DNA of 64,000 nt from Odiellus spinosus (taxonomy: Eukaryota; Arthropoda; Arachnida; Opiliones; Phalangiidae), in contig OY987226.1 in the NCBI GenBank assembly GCA_963920705.1, forward strand, positions 19,563,600-19,627,599, in the 5' to 3' direction. Positions 48,195-60,033 of this stretch are shown in pieces. The notes below the pieces were generated by a model, which was not told the DNA's origin, did no database searches, and saw only the letters and a program-made list of their open reading frames with translations. Made by a program: the position numbers and the translations under genes. The stretch's first letter is position 1. The number at the start of each line of letters is the position of its first letter.

Positions 48195-48355
48195 TTAAAG
48201 GGAGAATGTAACCTAATAACAAGTGATTTTTATCGATTCCTTATTGTTTAAATAGGCCTAATCCAACAGTGAAAAAATGTATTAAAAATAGTAAACTAAA
48301 AATATATTTAAAACTTACCCAGAAAATAGGCTTAGCGGGATTCGAGTACACTGAT
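48195..48355. mobile_element. Family D element, left arm only
   Basis: TTAAAGGGAGAATGTAACC through CCAGAAAATAGGCTTAGCGG, ending abruptly near 48355 without the second arm. Confidence 0.75.
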
Positions 48356-48395
48356 GCGAACTAGGCCTACTTCATTTTTGATCTTAAGCCATACT

Positions 48396-48502
48396 TAAGT
48401 TATACGTTCACACTAGAGACTTGAATTTTCAACTCAACTTTACAAACTAATAATTCTATATTGTGATAAAGGAGCTTTACAGTTATCCACCCCATATTTT
48501 AC
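48396..48502 (+). mobile_element. Family B MITE, left part, abutting C
   Basis: ACGTTCACACTAGAGACTTG followed by ACTTTACAAACTAATAATTC and a worn interior. The right end is lost, and a C element begins within a few bases. Confidence 0.55.
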
Positions 48503-48506
48503 AATA

Positions 48507-48781
48507 GCTACGGTCACACTAGCATTTCTAAATCGATTTGAAACGGTAAAATCAAACCGATATTTAAATCGCCAGGAATCGTTTTAAGCGTCACGTGTTC
48601 ACGCATTATCTTTATAAATCGATTTAATGCAACTTCATCTATCTGTTGTTGAAACCGAATCGGTACGAAACTGGTTCCCGAAGCAGTTTCGAGAAATCGA
48701 ATCGAGAAAAATGGTTTCCCGTTCATAGCGAAACGTTTTCAAACGGTTTAAATCGATTCCAAGGCCTAGCATGAACGCGGC
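48507..48781 (-). mobile_element. Family C MITE, inverted
   Basis: GCTACGGTCACACTAGCATT to CCTAGCATGAACGCGGC with TA on both sides. It has a short deletion near 48727. Confidence 0.82.
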
Positions 48782-49050
48782 TATATAGTGCCCAAGTGTG
48801 CCGCCAATGTTAAGATTTTGTACATCAGAAATGTTCAGAAAAAGGGCTATAAGTAAGGGGAGCGTTCATAAATACTGTTACACAGCAGGAACAAAATATT
48901 CAAATTATTTAAGTAAACTCCAGTGGCGGGTTAAGTATATATATTCGAACCAACTATGATAATTGGCATAGATCGTGTCATCACGTGATCATGTAAATTT
49001 TCGGAATGAATTCAATTTCCGTCTCTACGCCAATTACGTGTTCTATATGT

Positions 49051-49470
49051 TACCTCGGAATCGGGTAATGAATATATTAGGATATCCATTGATAACAAGG
49101 CTTTCAGATATTTTAATCTCGGATAAATTGTTTGTTAGTATAAACACCACAAATGATATAAACATACTTGTATCAAATGGATACGAATTATCCGAAGATA
49201 AAATTTTGAGCTTAATTAATAAACAAACGGATAATGCAAAGATATCAATATGATTTTTCTCGAAATCCGTGTAGAATTAAATATAATAATTATATTTTAA
49301 TCTAAATTGAAAGGAACAGCGACTAAATGACTACAAGATCTCAATTTGGGTTAAAATTCAATTTCCTATAAAAATGAGTACGAATAAAAGGTTTTTCGAG
49401 AACGGATAATACCTGATTAACATTCACGATGGCTTTTTCAATTAACGAAAGTTATATGAATAGCAATACC
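49051..49470 (+). mobile_element. Family E element, copy 5
   Basis: CTCGGAATCGGGTAATGAAT start, then TATCAAATGGATACGAATTA and TTCTCGAAATCCGTGTAG, ending near AAAGTTATATGAATAGC. Both terminal TAGAG motifs are eroded. Confidence 0.75.
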
Positions 49471-50102
49471 ATTCATCTAGCTGGCTTAAAAATGAAAATA
49501 TGAGTTTATAAAGAGGTTCGATTCTCCACTCGTCATCCTCCCTTTAGAATAAGAAGCTGGAAATTCATTTGGGAAAGGGTTTATGTTTAATAGGCGCGCT
49601 CTTTCGGAAAGCTCTGATATAAAAAGATCCAGACTTATAGCTTTAAATAAAAAGGAGAATATTCCAATATTTGCTTACGAGAGAAAGACCTGTACGGATA
49701 ATGTTCAATTTTCTTTTACGCTTCTTTAACTTAAAAGGTGTTTAAGAAACGCCAAAGAAAAACGAAAGAAACAATCAGGGTAGCCGCGAATCTACGAACA
49801 AAAATTCCAGGATGGAAAAACAAATTCAACCAGTTTATTTTTTTCGACGAGAGTAGAAACGCGTAATGGGGATAAAACGCGTTCGAGTTTTCTTAGACGA
49901 GATTTACCTATACTTTAATTCGAGATCAGTTGGCGTAAAGGGTAAAGCAGACGCGAATTAATACGTAATATTAAATGTCGTAAGAAAAAAAGTAGTTTTC
50001 GCAAATTGTATCGGAACTATATTCGCTAATGGAAGATCGGGCTCTTATTGGTCCGGTTGCACCCGGAAATTGCACACGCGCACCAAGCCATCATACCGCG
50101 TT

Positions 50103-50470
50103 TTAAAGAGAGAATGTAGCCTAACAGCAAATGATTTTTTATCGATTTCTTATCATTTAAAAAAGCCTAATCTAATAAAAAGAAATTACACACAAATATT
50201 AAACTAGAAATTAATTTAAAACTAGGCTTAGCTGGATTCATGGAGCTATCCTAAACTTCCCATAAAAGAACTAGCGACCTTTGACATTGATCGATGGCTC
50301 TTATATAATATGGGGAGTTCAGGATATCTCCATGAATCGAGCTAAGCCTATTTTGATGGTAAGTTTTAAATTTATTTCTATTTTAATATTTGTTTTATTG
50401 TTGGATTAGGCCTATTTAAACGATAAGGAATCGATAAAGAATCACTTGTTGGATTGCATTCTCCCTTTAA
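50103..50470. mobile_element. Family D element, complete
   Basis: 368 bp, TTAAAGAGAGAATGTAGCC to GCATTCTCCCTTTAA. The centre (GGAGCTATCCTAAACTTCCC / GGGGAGTTCAGGATATCTCC) is palindromic but shorter than in other copies. Confidence 0.82.
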
Positions 50471-50664
50471 TAGATTTAAAAATCTGTATTGAAATAAAAT
50501 ACGGTCTAACTTTATCACGGGCTGAAAACTAAGTTTGAAATGAAATAGAATACATTTCTCGGCGAGTATTCGGATCGCCGAATATGTCCTAAGTAAAATA
50601 CAAAGGAAAAGACATTATTAGTAATGAAATCTCGAGTTGGAACGATGCCACGCGTCGTCTTTGT

Positions 50665-50668
<4 letters not shown>

Positions 50669-50709
<41 letters not shown>
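50669..50709. repeat. Poly(A) tract, about 41 bases
   Basis: Longest A run in the window. Other runs of about 17-28 bases lie near 61, 1156, 7611, 20059, 21518, 23755, 25955 and (as T) 46820 and 58086. No SINE or LINE body was recognised upstream of any of them. Confidence 0.95.
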
Positions 50710-50711
<2 letters not shown>

Positions 50712-51270
50712 TTAGAGGGGAAAAATATTTCAAATTTCAACTTTCTTTTTCCGGAAAAAAATAGGTTTTTCCGACCGTTATTTTTGAATATAAAAGTAAA
50801 GGGGGCGTGAGGAAGCCATTTGAATTCTTATTTTTTGTTTGAGTTTGGGACGAAGAAGAAGGGATGGGTGGTACGCAACTTTTCCCTAAGCGTTTTTTGT
50901 TCGAAGGCAAACCGTCAAACTCTATTTCCAAAGGAGGAGATAATAGGCTGGTACTCGTAATTTCTAGAAGCTGACGCTCCAAATAAGTTCCTTTTACTTT
51001 TTAAGATATATTTGGATCTCGTGTAAAACAACATTTTTTCCTTCAGTTTTTATCGTTCTTTACCTTCCATTAAAAAATGGGGCTCATATTTTCCACACGG
51101 TAAATGGGTTTTTAAAAGTTTTCAAATATTTATATTAAACGATGTTTTACAAAAAAATTTCGAAAGTTTCTTAAGAAAGAAATACGACGGTATAATTTCT
51201 ACGCGAAGATGGCAATTTTATAATTTAAAAACGTTGTTGGAACTTTTAGGTTCAGCCAACCGAGCCAAAG

Positions 51271-51716
51271 TGTTTGTTAATATAAAACCATAAATTATAT
51301 AAATTATACGCGTATCAAATAGATACGAATTATCCGGAGATAAAATTTTAAGTTTGAATAATAAACAAATTACGCGTTTATTCGAACGAAAAATGAGAAG
51401 ATAAAAAATATGATGTTTCTCGAAATCCGTGTAGAATGAAATATAATAATTATATTTTAATATAAATTGAAAGGAACCGACTAAATTACTAATTCTAGCT
51501 TCAAGATATCAATTTGGGTTGAAATCCGCGAAGAAACTCGAGTTTCAAATTGTTCTTATCGGCGAAAGAATAACTCATCTTTTTCTCATATCAATTTCCT
51601 ATAACAATGAATACGAATAAAAATAATAAATGGACCATTTTTTGCGAACGGATATCTGATTGACATTCAAGATGGTCTACTTAAATTAACAAAAGTTTTA
51701 CGAATTCCGAGCTCTA
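51271..51716 (+). mobile_element. Family E element, copy 6, left end lost
   Basis: Begins inside E at GTGTTTGTTAATATAAAACC and ends with ACGAATTCCGAGCTCTA. The sequence after its right end (51717-51840) resembles that after copy 8. Confidence 0.75.
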
Positions 51717-52003
51717 GTTTTTTGGTAGAAATTTAAGCTTGGCGCCTGTAGAAGTGTTGGAAGGGTGGCGCGTCGGTGATTTTGGTGCGGCGATCCACCA
51801 GGGGTAAACGTTCTAAGGTATTTTCTACCCAGCCCCTGTAAAAATGTGATAACCGTGCGGCTTTGGCGTCGTGGGAAAAATCGACCCTCCAGTAAACTCT
51901 GATATTTATTATCTCATTAATATTATTAGCAATTAAAAATTAGAGCTAGAATGGGCGTAGCCACCGTAGCGCGGACGTACATAACTTGGCTAAGAATATA
52001 TCC

Positions 52004-52034
52004 GTATTGACAAAGGTTATACGAATTCCGAGCT
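52004..52034 (+). mobile_element. Family E terminal fragment
   Basis: TTATACGAATTCCGAGCTC matches only the right terminus of E; nothing else of the element is present. Confidence 0.5.
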
Positions 52035-52309
52035 CAATTATGAACACTAGCTTTACTGTATCGACATACGTATTATATTAATCCTATTTTCAAACTCCAT
52101 TTTTACTGTATGCGATCTTATAAATGACGTAAATCCTATTTCAATGACTCCATGGAAATTTCCATATTTTCCGTATCCTTTCAAAAGCGATTATTTGAAG
52201 CGAGCAAGCGATTATAGTTAAGTATAGTTAAAAAGGAATTAAAGTTTGTTTCCCTCAAAATTGTTGTTGTTGTTAAAACAAATAAATTCGAGAATACTTT
52301 ATCTTTCAG

Positions 52310-52408
52310 TTTCAGCCGCGGGTTCCAGTTTATTCGGCACAAATTTAAAAGACTGGGCCGGCAGGGGCGGGAAACTTTTGTATCAAATGAACCCGCTGGC
52401 TATAAAGG
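52310..52408 (+). other. Exon-like interval, unassigned
   Basis: A pyrimidine-rich acceptor (TTTATCTTTCAG) is followed by about 99 bases of open, CpG-containing sequence ending CTATAAAG and a donor-like GTAACG. The frame would read SAAGSSLFGTNLKDWAGRGG and onward, leaving in phase 0, which fits the phase 0 entry of the CCN exon at 56129. It lacks a signal peptide or any CCN motif, so a link to that gene is only a possibility. Confidence 0.12.
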
Positions 52409-53305
52409 TAACGCTCGATTTGATTGTTTGAATAAAATTCAAATAGGAATTGTTAAATCTAGCGGCCCGAATAATTAGTCTCGAACTAGGACTAGGGCGC
52501 GCGTCTCAGGTGGAGTTATCAATACCGACGAAAGGCTGGTTTTCGCTTTTATCATTCGATTTAATAGAGGGTGAAGAACGAACCAATGACAGGATTCTTA
52601 TTACGGAACATTCGAAGCTAAAATAATGATGGCCAGTAATCCGCGTCTCTCGAAGCGACAATTTAAAACACTTTCGAACGCGACGAATAAAAATAGATTT
52701 TGAAAACAATGAATTTCCTTATCAGAAGAGGAGCAGGCCGCACGCCGTCTAAAAATTAATCGCTTAACGAAGGAGAATCGAGGCCCGAGAGGGACCGGGC
52801 CGAAATAAATTTCGATATTAATTCGGGGAACGGAATTGCACGGGGCGTGACATCACGCACCACCCACCCCACCAAAACTCCACTAAAAGGAATTAACATT
52901 CAAAATATACAGCGACGAATGAATTGGAGTTTTGGAGTTCAAAAAGTAAAAGGGTTAAGCTTAATTATAAGGGGAAGGGCGTCAATACAACGAGAATAAA
53001 TTTTATTTTTGAGAATGAAAAGTCTAACGGAATAATTGGACGAACATTCGATTAACTCGAATGATATTTGAAGTTAACAAATTGAAAATAATTTCGGCTA
53101 TCACCATTTCATGGATTATATTTTTAGTTTTATCACACTATTAAAAAGCAACATTCAAAGTTGTATAGATCTCTGGGTTGATGCCTTCTTAAGAAACTTC
53201 AAAATAATAATTTCAAAAATATAGCTGTTTTTCGATCTATGACGTAGTTTATTTATAAAACGATAATCCTAATACTAAAGGTTAGATATTCTGGATTAGG
53301 TACTT

Positions 53306-53485
53306 TAGAGGTCTGGGTTTGGTTAAGATAATTTCTGTTTGTTTTATCTTTAATCATATTTTGAAATTATTCACGGGAAGTCTATGATAAATGCAATGTA
53401 ATCGCCAATAATTAACCGATTATTTTTTATGATTAACTGATTAACCAAATATTTGTGGATAATCTTGTTCAAATCCCGACCTCTA
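53306..53485 (+). mobile_element. MITE family F, copy 3 (hAT-like)
   Basis: 180 bp, TAGAGGTCTGGGTTTGG ends, with flanks AGGTACTT and AGGTAATT (7 of 8 identical). It is almost collinear with the copy at 37506. Confidence 0.88.
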
Positions 53486-53493
53486 AGGTAATT

Positions 53494-54916
53494 TTAATAA
53501 AAAGACCGCGGGAAGGAAATCTGATCACGTGCCAGAACGCACGAGAATCAATTGTAGGGAATGAAGTGATAGACTTTTGGGGACCATTAGAAATTGAAAA
53601 ATAGTGTAAAAAGTTTCAATATTGTTATTTAATAATTTAAGCCGACGTATAAGACTACGAGAGAATGTCATCAACGAAGCGACAAACTCGAAAACTACCC
53701 CGACTAAACCGTTTGAAAGTATTTTTCAAATTCGATTTTCAATTCCATCAAAGACCACGAATGTTTATAGCGATGAAATCGATAAAGGGGGGGCCAGTTC
53801 CTCCTCCCTATTTAGCCTTAATGGCCGCTAAATTTCTCTCTCCTCTCGCATTCCCATAAATAGATTGCATACGTGGCTTAACCCCCCCCTTGACCACTAA
53901 AATGCCAATGTTGCTTTCGAAACAGGGTACCAGGATAAAATGAAAAGGGGCCAAACACCCCACGAACCATTATTAGTGTTAAAGACCTTCAAATTAATGG
54001 CCATAATTCCCCGGTCCTCTTGTTCACGCAACTTGTAGCGTCTATCAAAGGGTAGGAAATCAAAGGCTGTATATTTAGAAAATGTAAAACGTAACTACTT
54101 AAATTATTACAGTAAGATAGAGCTATAACGCATTACTAAAATCATTCAAAATCAAAACTATCTATGCCCGTTGTTAGTAACAATTTCACGAAGAAATTAC
54201 CCGCTTAAAACCGTATTTTTTATGAAAGTTTGGTTCCACCGAATATATATTTCTTTATCCAAGCCGCAGTTTTTGTAAATAGTGAAATCGGAAATTCCGG
54301 AGTTGGGAGGGAAGACAATATAGCCAATCAGGGCCCGCCTAAATTCCGTCCCTCTCTCCCGACTCAAAATATCGAGGAAGAGTCCAAATCACTCGAGCCA
54401 GTTGGGTTGATAACTTTTTTGGCTAGTTTTAAGTGATGGGCTAGTATTTTTACCTAGCCCTTTGCTGTTAGTATTAAGATATGGGGCGTTGTTTACTTTT
54501 ATGTAATAAAGCGATAGACTTTTGGTATTAGATTAGAAGTTCTTACTATAACACCTAAATTTCCCGCTTAAAACCAGATTGCGTATGGAAATTAGGTTCC
54601 TTTCAAAGTTATTACTGAATATACGACTTTACTGAATTACTCAAAACGTATTTCTCTTCCTTATATAATCAAACTACGAGGTAAACTTCCGGATGACAAA
54701 TACTGTCTGGATTTTAATTCGCGAATGTATATAGATTGACGGATGATTAAAGATACGTGCTGACCTTATGAACTTAAAATTCGAAATTAGAAAACGCGAC
54801 GTGCAAATTTAATTCGGAGTATCGAGACGCGCTTCGTCGTCAATATTTCAAAGGGATAATAAACTCTGATAACGATTTCATATTCTAATCGTGATTTTAA
54901 CTGTGTTTATAAACTT
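53494..54916. other. No gene recognised
   Basis: Between F copy 3 and a C element. Short frames at 53622-53859 and 54230-54436 have no motif. This stretch lies upstream of the CCN exons and could be intron. Confidence 0.45.
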
Positions 54917-55085
54917 TAGCTTCGTTCATATTAGGCTTTTGCAAACGTTTCACTACAGTCGTGTGAAATGGAAATCGTGTTTTTTGAATCGATTAGAATA
55001 GGTTTCTCGAAACTGACTCGGGAACCAGTTTCAAACCGATTTTGGTTTGAAATCGATTGATATACGCTATTGTGAACGGCCGATT
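54917..55085 (+). mobile_element. Family C MITE, internally deleted
   Basis: GCTTCGTTCATATTAGGC through GGGAACCAGTTTCAAACCG, then straight to the right-hand part TATACGCTATTGTGAACGG. Confidence 0.65.
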
Positions 55086-55099
55086 ACCGATGCCAATCA

Positions 55100-55365
55100 T
55101 AAGCTATGGTCTATGTGAAACAGTAAAATCAAACCAATATTCGTTTTAAGCGGTACGTGTTCAAGCAGTATCTTTATAAATCGATTTAGTGTAGGTTCAT
55201 CTATCGGTTGTTGAAACGAACCGGTATGAAACTGATTCCCGAAGCAGTTTAGAGAAATCGTATCAAATCGATTCGAGAAAAGACGGTTTGCCGTTCACAA
55301 GACTCTAGCGAAACGTTTTGAAACGACTTAAATCGATTCCAAAGCCTAGTATGAACGCCGCTAAA
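55100..55365 (-). mobile_element. Family C MITE, inverted
   Basis: GCTATGGTCTATGTGAAACAG at one end and CCTAGTATGAACGCCGC then TA at the other. It lies 15 bases from the preceding C copy in the opposite orientation. Confidence 0.75.
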
Positions 55366-56128
55366 TATCGTTCAAAAGTGCCAGGCGTCAAGAATTTTTA
55401 AATAGTTATTTCGTAAAAAGGATTCTTTCGGTTATGATCATGGTGTAATTTCAAAGACGATATCTCGGACTGGTTATAGGCGATTCTGTCCTTTATATCA
55501 ATCTGATTCAATTAGTTCGATCCTAATTTAACGACTTTTAAATAACTGCTAGAATTAGTGTGAAACTCGCGTGCGTTTCCAGTTTTAAATTTTTTTTTTA
55601 AGTGCCCAAATTGCTCAGAAGCAATCGATTAGAGAATTAAAACATACCTAAACACATTATTACTTCTATCCCGCCAAATGCTTTGCAATAATTCGAGGTT
55701 AATTATTAAATTTTAAAAATTAGGTTCGAAAATATTTACAGTATACAATTTCTTCTAAAAGGCTTTAAATTCTTAACGAGATTGTACTTGGCTACTTTGA
55801 TTGTTAACTGTAAATTACTTCCAAACCTTTGGTGAGTTTTGATAGGTTTTTTACGTTTATTATAAGTCTCTAACTAAATCTTTCAAAAAACTTGTATTTA
55901 TAGTCTAGTATCCCTTTAAAGTGCGCGGCAGACACTGTCGAGTCAGCTCTGCTTCGAGGAATATCTGTCGAAAGATGCGGGATTGACGAATATGAAACTG
56001 AAATTTAATCTCTTTCGAGTTCCCCCATTCCCTTCCGCGAGCGAGAACTATATATCTAAGCTTATACGCTAGAAATATACAGCGCGAAATGAAAGTTCTA
56101 ATTAATATTTTCCCACTGTCGTTCACAG

Positions 56129-56345
56129 GTTCGAGGCCGTTGCAGTTATCCTTGCGAATGCGACGAGCAAATTGGCGTGACTACTTGCCCGGAAGGAGTC
56201 TCGCTGATCAGGGATGGGTGTGGCTGTTGCGCCATTTGCGCTCGACAGAGGGGAGAGTCTTGCAACATGGTGCGACTTTGCGACGAGAAGAGATTACTCG
56301 AGTGCGTCTACCCTACGCCCACCGCCACGGCGGGATCTTGCAAAC
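56129..56345 (+). other. Ccn: Ccn exon encoding the IGFBP-like domain
   Basis: Acceptor TTCACAG precedes 56129 and the frame opens V-R-G-R-C-S-Y-P-C-E-C. The block GVSLIRDGCGCC, followed by C-A-I-C-A-R-Q-R-G-E-S-C, is the IGFBP signature as found in CCN proteins. The donor GTAATT begins at 56346, leaving one base of a split codon. The upstream junction is phase 0, so the missing first exon should also end in phase 0. Confidence 0.9.
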
Positions 56346-57174
56346 GTAATTGTAACCCCTTTCTTATACACTCTTATACCCAGAGAATACTTTCTAACCC
56401 CCACCTTACTTTGAAAATCGGTTGACAAAAGCGTGAAGTCATCCCCGTATAGGTGTATTCGATTAGTAATTTAGAATTGAAAATTTATTTTGTACTTACG
56501 TTTGAATGTCGTATTTTTGTCAGTTCGTCAAGGTCGTTCGTGCGCCGTGAAGGGGATGACGTATTCGGACGGTGAGACGTTCAAGCTGGATTGCCGGACT
56601 CAATGCACTTGTCAGAACGGCACCTACGGCTGCGTGTCGCTCTGCCCTCACGAAAGTATCCGTCCATCGGGCAAATGCAAAAACCCGCAGCTCGTCCGCA
56701 TACACGGCGCTTGCTGTCGCGACTGGCTCTGCGAATCGGCCCTATGGGAACGTAAGAACAACAGTTTATTAATTACAAACATAATCGACTCTAAAAGAAA
56801 TCTATTTCTCCCTTCCTCCCTTCATTTTCCCCATTTGCCCAAAAATTATTTTTTCTCTTCTACGTTCGCCGGTTCTTCCATTTTGCGTGTTTCGCGGGTC
56901 ACGGGGACACGCAGACAGAGAGCCCAGTTGCGCCCGTTATTCTACTCCTTGGAGCCCCTGTTCAAGCGACTGCGATCCGGGACTCAGTTTCCGCGTCACC
57001 AACGACAACCTCGAGTGTCGCATTAGGAACGAGACGCGCATTTGTCAGATCAGACCGTGCGACGTCGTCAATACCGACTCTCTCTTATCACAAACGTCAC
57101 CTCCACCGCGGCTGGGGCAACGAGACGACATCAACACCGTCGACAAGCGTGCGCAACGCGCCAGGACAATAAGG
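56129..57174 (+). CDS. Ccn: CCN family matricellular protein, partial (IGFBP-VWC-TSP1 exons)
   Basis: Three exons (56129-56345, 56524-56751, 56915-57174) join in frame into about 235 codons. Intron phases agree: AAA-C|TT after exon 1, GAA-C| into exon 3, and phase 0 out of exon 3. The product carries an IGFBP-like domain (GVSLIRDGCGCC), a ten-cysteine VWC domain and a CCN-type TSP1 domain (FRVTNDN, RICQIRPC). CCN proteins are secreted matrix-associated regulators of adhesion and growth-factor signalling; that role is family knowledge. No signal-peptide exon was found before 56129 and no cystine-knot CT domain after 57174, so both ends are open. If exon 3 is not spliced, the frame stops at 57213. 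The exons are cysteine-rich and clearly less AT-rich than their surroundings. I am sure of the family; exact exon edges rest on GT/AG signals and phase only. Confidence 0.93.
56524..56751 (+). other. Ccn: Ccn exon encoding the VWC domain
   Basis: Acceptor TTTTTGTCAG precedes 56524 and the donor GTAAGA begins at 56752. The frame contains ten cysteines in VWC spacing, including RTQCTCQNGTYGC, LCPHES and GACCRDWLCES. The VWC module in CCN proteins binds growth factors of the BMP/TGF-beta class (family knowledge). Both junctions are phase 1, so this exon could be skipped without changing the frame of the next one. Confidence 0.92.
56915..57174 (+). other. Ccn: Ccn exon encoding the TSP1 domain and a basic linker
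   Basis: The first half reads as a CCN-type TSP1 repeat: W-S-P-C-S-S-D-C, then FRVTNDN, then RICQIRPC. The acceptor is either after GCAG at 56914 or after CAGAG two codons later; both keep phase. After the domain comes a serine/proline stretch and a basic segment (DKRAQRARTIR). The donor GTGAGC begins at 57175. In vertebrate CCN proteins the linker leads to the CT domain. Confidence 0.88.
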
Positions 57175-57520
57175 GTGAGCCCAAGATTTTTAATATTTAA
57201 GTGGGCGGGATAAGTAATAGTTTTTGAGCCTGAATTAATTAATTAAACACGACTATATAACGCACCGCGTTAACTAAATACCTTAACTACCTATTCGGAC
57301 ACGAGAATGACCCGGTAAATGGCCAAGTCAAGTCTACGATTATCATCCGCAGAATGCAGTTTATAAATAATCAATTTTTGTTTTGAGGTATTATAGCTTT
57401 TAAAATAGGATACGGCTGCTTCAAAATCGATCGCGTACCGAGTTAAAATAATACATAGTTTTCGACGAAGGGGCGAAAGAAAATGCCATCCCTCTTTCAC
57501 AGCATTCCTTTCATTGCAGG

Positions 57521-57622
57521 ATTGCCAGGAACTTGTGAGTGCAGTTCAGAACAAATCAGTTCCAAAGCTGAACTGCTAGCCTTTCTCTCTGCTTCAGTTT
57601 GTGCTCACAAGTGACTGGCAAC
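57521..57622. repeat. Imperfect two-tier hairpin just downstream of the TSP1 exon
   Basis: Outer arms 57521-57539 and 57604-57622 are reverse complements with about two mismatches. Inner arms 57541-57549 (GCAGTTCAG) and 57568-57576 are perfect complements. It lies about 350 bases after the TSP1 donor. It begins right after a good acceptor (TTTCATTGCAG, ending 57519), and a donor-like GTGAGT lies at 57536-57541, so a 15-base micro-exon is conceivable, but a small foldback insertion explains the symmetry better. Confidence 0.6.
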
Positions 57623-57629
57623 ACAGGGG

Positions 57630-58413
57630 GAACGGCATTTACGTGAAAACTATGTATAGAATCGGTGTTCTACACGCGCAAGAGGCATTCATTTAAAAAA
57701 CATATTTTTTCGAGGCCGCATTTCCAGTTGGGTGGTTGCTGGTGAAAGACAAAGAACTCGTATTATAAAATGGGGCTCGCGGATTTTTCTATTTCCCAAA
57801 TGATATTTTTAAAAGCCATTTTCTATAATATTAACCGACGTTCGAAAGATTTAGAAAGCGGGGAGGGGAGGAAGGGGAAGAAGCCATGACTGATTGGGGG
57901 TATAGCCCCCCTTTAACCTGGCTTCTCGTATCGTGGCAGGCAGGCAGCCCCTATAAATAGAAAATTCACTCGGCACGATATCAGTCACGAACGGATGACG
58001 TCACTCCCGTACGGACAAATTGGAGGCCATTTCTCACGTTTACGATTTAGCCCGCACCTTTTTTTCGCTACATTTGACAAAAAGCTTTTTTTTTTTTTTT
58101 TTTTTTTGATCAAACGCGCCCCCGCTTAAATAGAAATTCTCGCCTTCAAAATATATTAGTAGCCATTTATTCTCTCAACCCCAGAATCCCCGGAAAATTT
58201 CAACGCCTTCGAAGTTATAGATAATATAGGTTTTTAAGAAAACTAAATTAAAGACAAAGGAGACCACTTCGTAGCTTTGAACGTACTGAAAATTCACGCT
58301 GATAAGAACTATAATCAGTGCAGTCTTAGAATCAAATTCATAAACATGGCGGGTCTTGCGTTTGACGCGAGAAAAGTTAAAGTCAAAGGTTCGCGCACGT
58401 ATCGCATATAGAG
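57630..58413. other. No gene recognised
   Basis: Downstream of the CCN TSP1 exon; checked for a cysteine-rich CT-domain exon and none seen. A T run lies at 58086-58107. Confidence 0.45.
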
Positions 58414-58829
58414 AGTGATTTTTTATCGATTCCTTATCGTTTAAATAGGCTTAGTCCACCAGAAAAAGTTTACAAAACAAATATTAAACTAGAAATAAAT
58501 TTAAAACTTGCCCGGAAAATAGGCTTAGCGGGATTCACGGAGATCCTGAATTGCCTCCGTGTAAGGTCTAGCGACCATTGAGCAAAGGCCCGTCGTTCAC
58601 GCAAGATCTCCAAGAGACTTACAATCGCGTTCGATTGGTCGCTAGACCTTATACGTTAGGAAATCAGGATCTCCATGAATCCAGCTAAACCTATTTTCAG
58701 GGTAAGTTTCAAATTTATTTCTAGTTTAATATTTGCTCGTATTTTTTTTCCACTAATGGATTAGGCCTATTTGAACAATAAGGAATCGATAAAAAAATCA
58801 CTTGTTGTTAGGTTGCATTCTCCCTTTAA
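58414..58829. mobile_element. Family D element, left tip lost
   Basis: Starts at GTGATTTTTTATCGATTCC without the outermost TTAAAGGG tip. It is otherwise complete to GCATTCTCCCTTTAA and very similar to the copy at 39702. Confidence 0.8.
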
Positions 58830-59194
58830 AACTATAGGGAGGATACGATGGCAATACTTCCATTAAGCGAGGTTCATTCCCAGTCTGCAGTCTCAATCAC
58901 GCATGTGGAGTTTCGGTAGGAAATAACGGTTTGCGTAACTTGGCGCGAGTTGAAATCTCTTCGCGATACGGTCCGTGACTCTCTACAATCGTACTTGTAG
59001 CTGTACAACTGAATACGGAGGCCGATTTGTTATCAAAATGGGTTCGGGGTGATTTTGGCGGCTATTTTTCTTAAAAACGCGCGAGGTGGAAGGAATGAAA
59101 AATTTCATAAATTCTCAGCAGCGCTAAAAGGTATTTCTAAACCGCGGAAATGCCGGGGTGTGTTCAAACCTTGTTTCTCCCAAGACCCACTATA

Positions 59195-59368
59195 GCTACG
59201 TTCACACTAGATACTTTGAAACCGTTTTCAATCTTCAAATCAACTTTTCAAAAGCACTAATTATATATTATTTTGAGAAATGATCTTTACTATTGACCTC
59301 AAAATTTTACAATATGACGTTTATAAAACGGTTAAAAACGCTTTCAAAGTATCTAGTGTGAACACGAC
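59195..59368 (+). mobile_element. Family B MITE, complete
   Basis: GCTACGTTCACACTAGATAC to CTAGTGTGAACACGAC, preceded and followed by TA-type dinucleotides. The CCGTTTTCAA / AAAACGGTTAAAAACG arms match the other B copies. Confidence 0.78.
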
Positions 59369-59491
59369 TTATGGGTAATCCAAATTCGGCTTGGATACTA
59401 TCGATAAATTTAAAAGTTCAAGGGTGACTGTACTCCGTAGGCTTTGCTTGCCTCACTGGTATGACGCACCAGCGATGGACTGTTTCATATA

Positions 59492-60033
59492 TAGAGCTCG
59501 GAATTCGTATAATTTTTATTAATTGGATAAAATCTACTAAATTCTGTTGAATATTAAGATATGTTTAATTTTTCATTCGAGTTAACTTATTCGAAGATAA
59601 AGTCAAAAACATAATTCATATCCATTTTTATCCAAAAATGCCCTTATCTTAGAATATTATCCGTGTTATACGTTCGGATAAAAAAATCTAAATTTATTTT
59701 CGTGAAAAATAATGAATAAATAGACGATTTAAAATCTAAATTTCGTCGTTTTATTTAAATTCTTCAAATTAAAAATTAATTTGAAATATTTTGCTTATAT
59801 TTTAAACTAATTCTGGAAATGTGAATTTTCTTATCCATCGTTATCCGTTTGAATACGAGTAATTTGCTCGTAGATAAAACGCCAAAGGCTTATCTTCGGG
59901 TAAACCTTATATATTTAACAATTATAAGAATATACACATTTCATTTTTTAGTTACAAAACCATTTATCCGAAAATAATATATCTGAAAATACACGAATAA
60001 CAGAAGATAATGGATATCCGATTCCGAGCTCTA
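59492..60033 (-). mobile_element. Family E element, copy 7, diverged
   Basis: Ends TAGAGCTCGGAATTCG and ATTCCGAGCTCTA, flanked by TTCATATA and TTCATACA (7 of 8). This is the clearest sign that E makes 8-bp duplications and is hAT-like. The interior is diverged from other copies. Confidence 0.8.

Noticed and set aside
56089..56128. ATG at 56089 followed by a hydrophobic stretch, as a signal peptide start for the CCN gene
   Set aside because: It is out of frame with the IGFBP exon and lies before the splice acceptor, so it is intronic.
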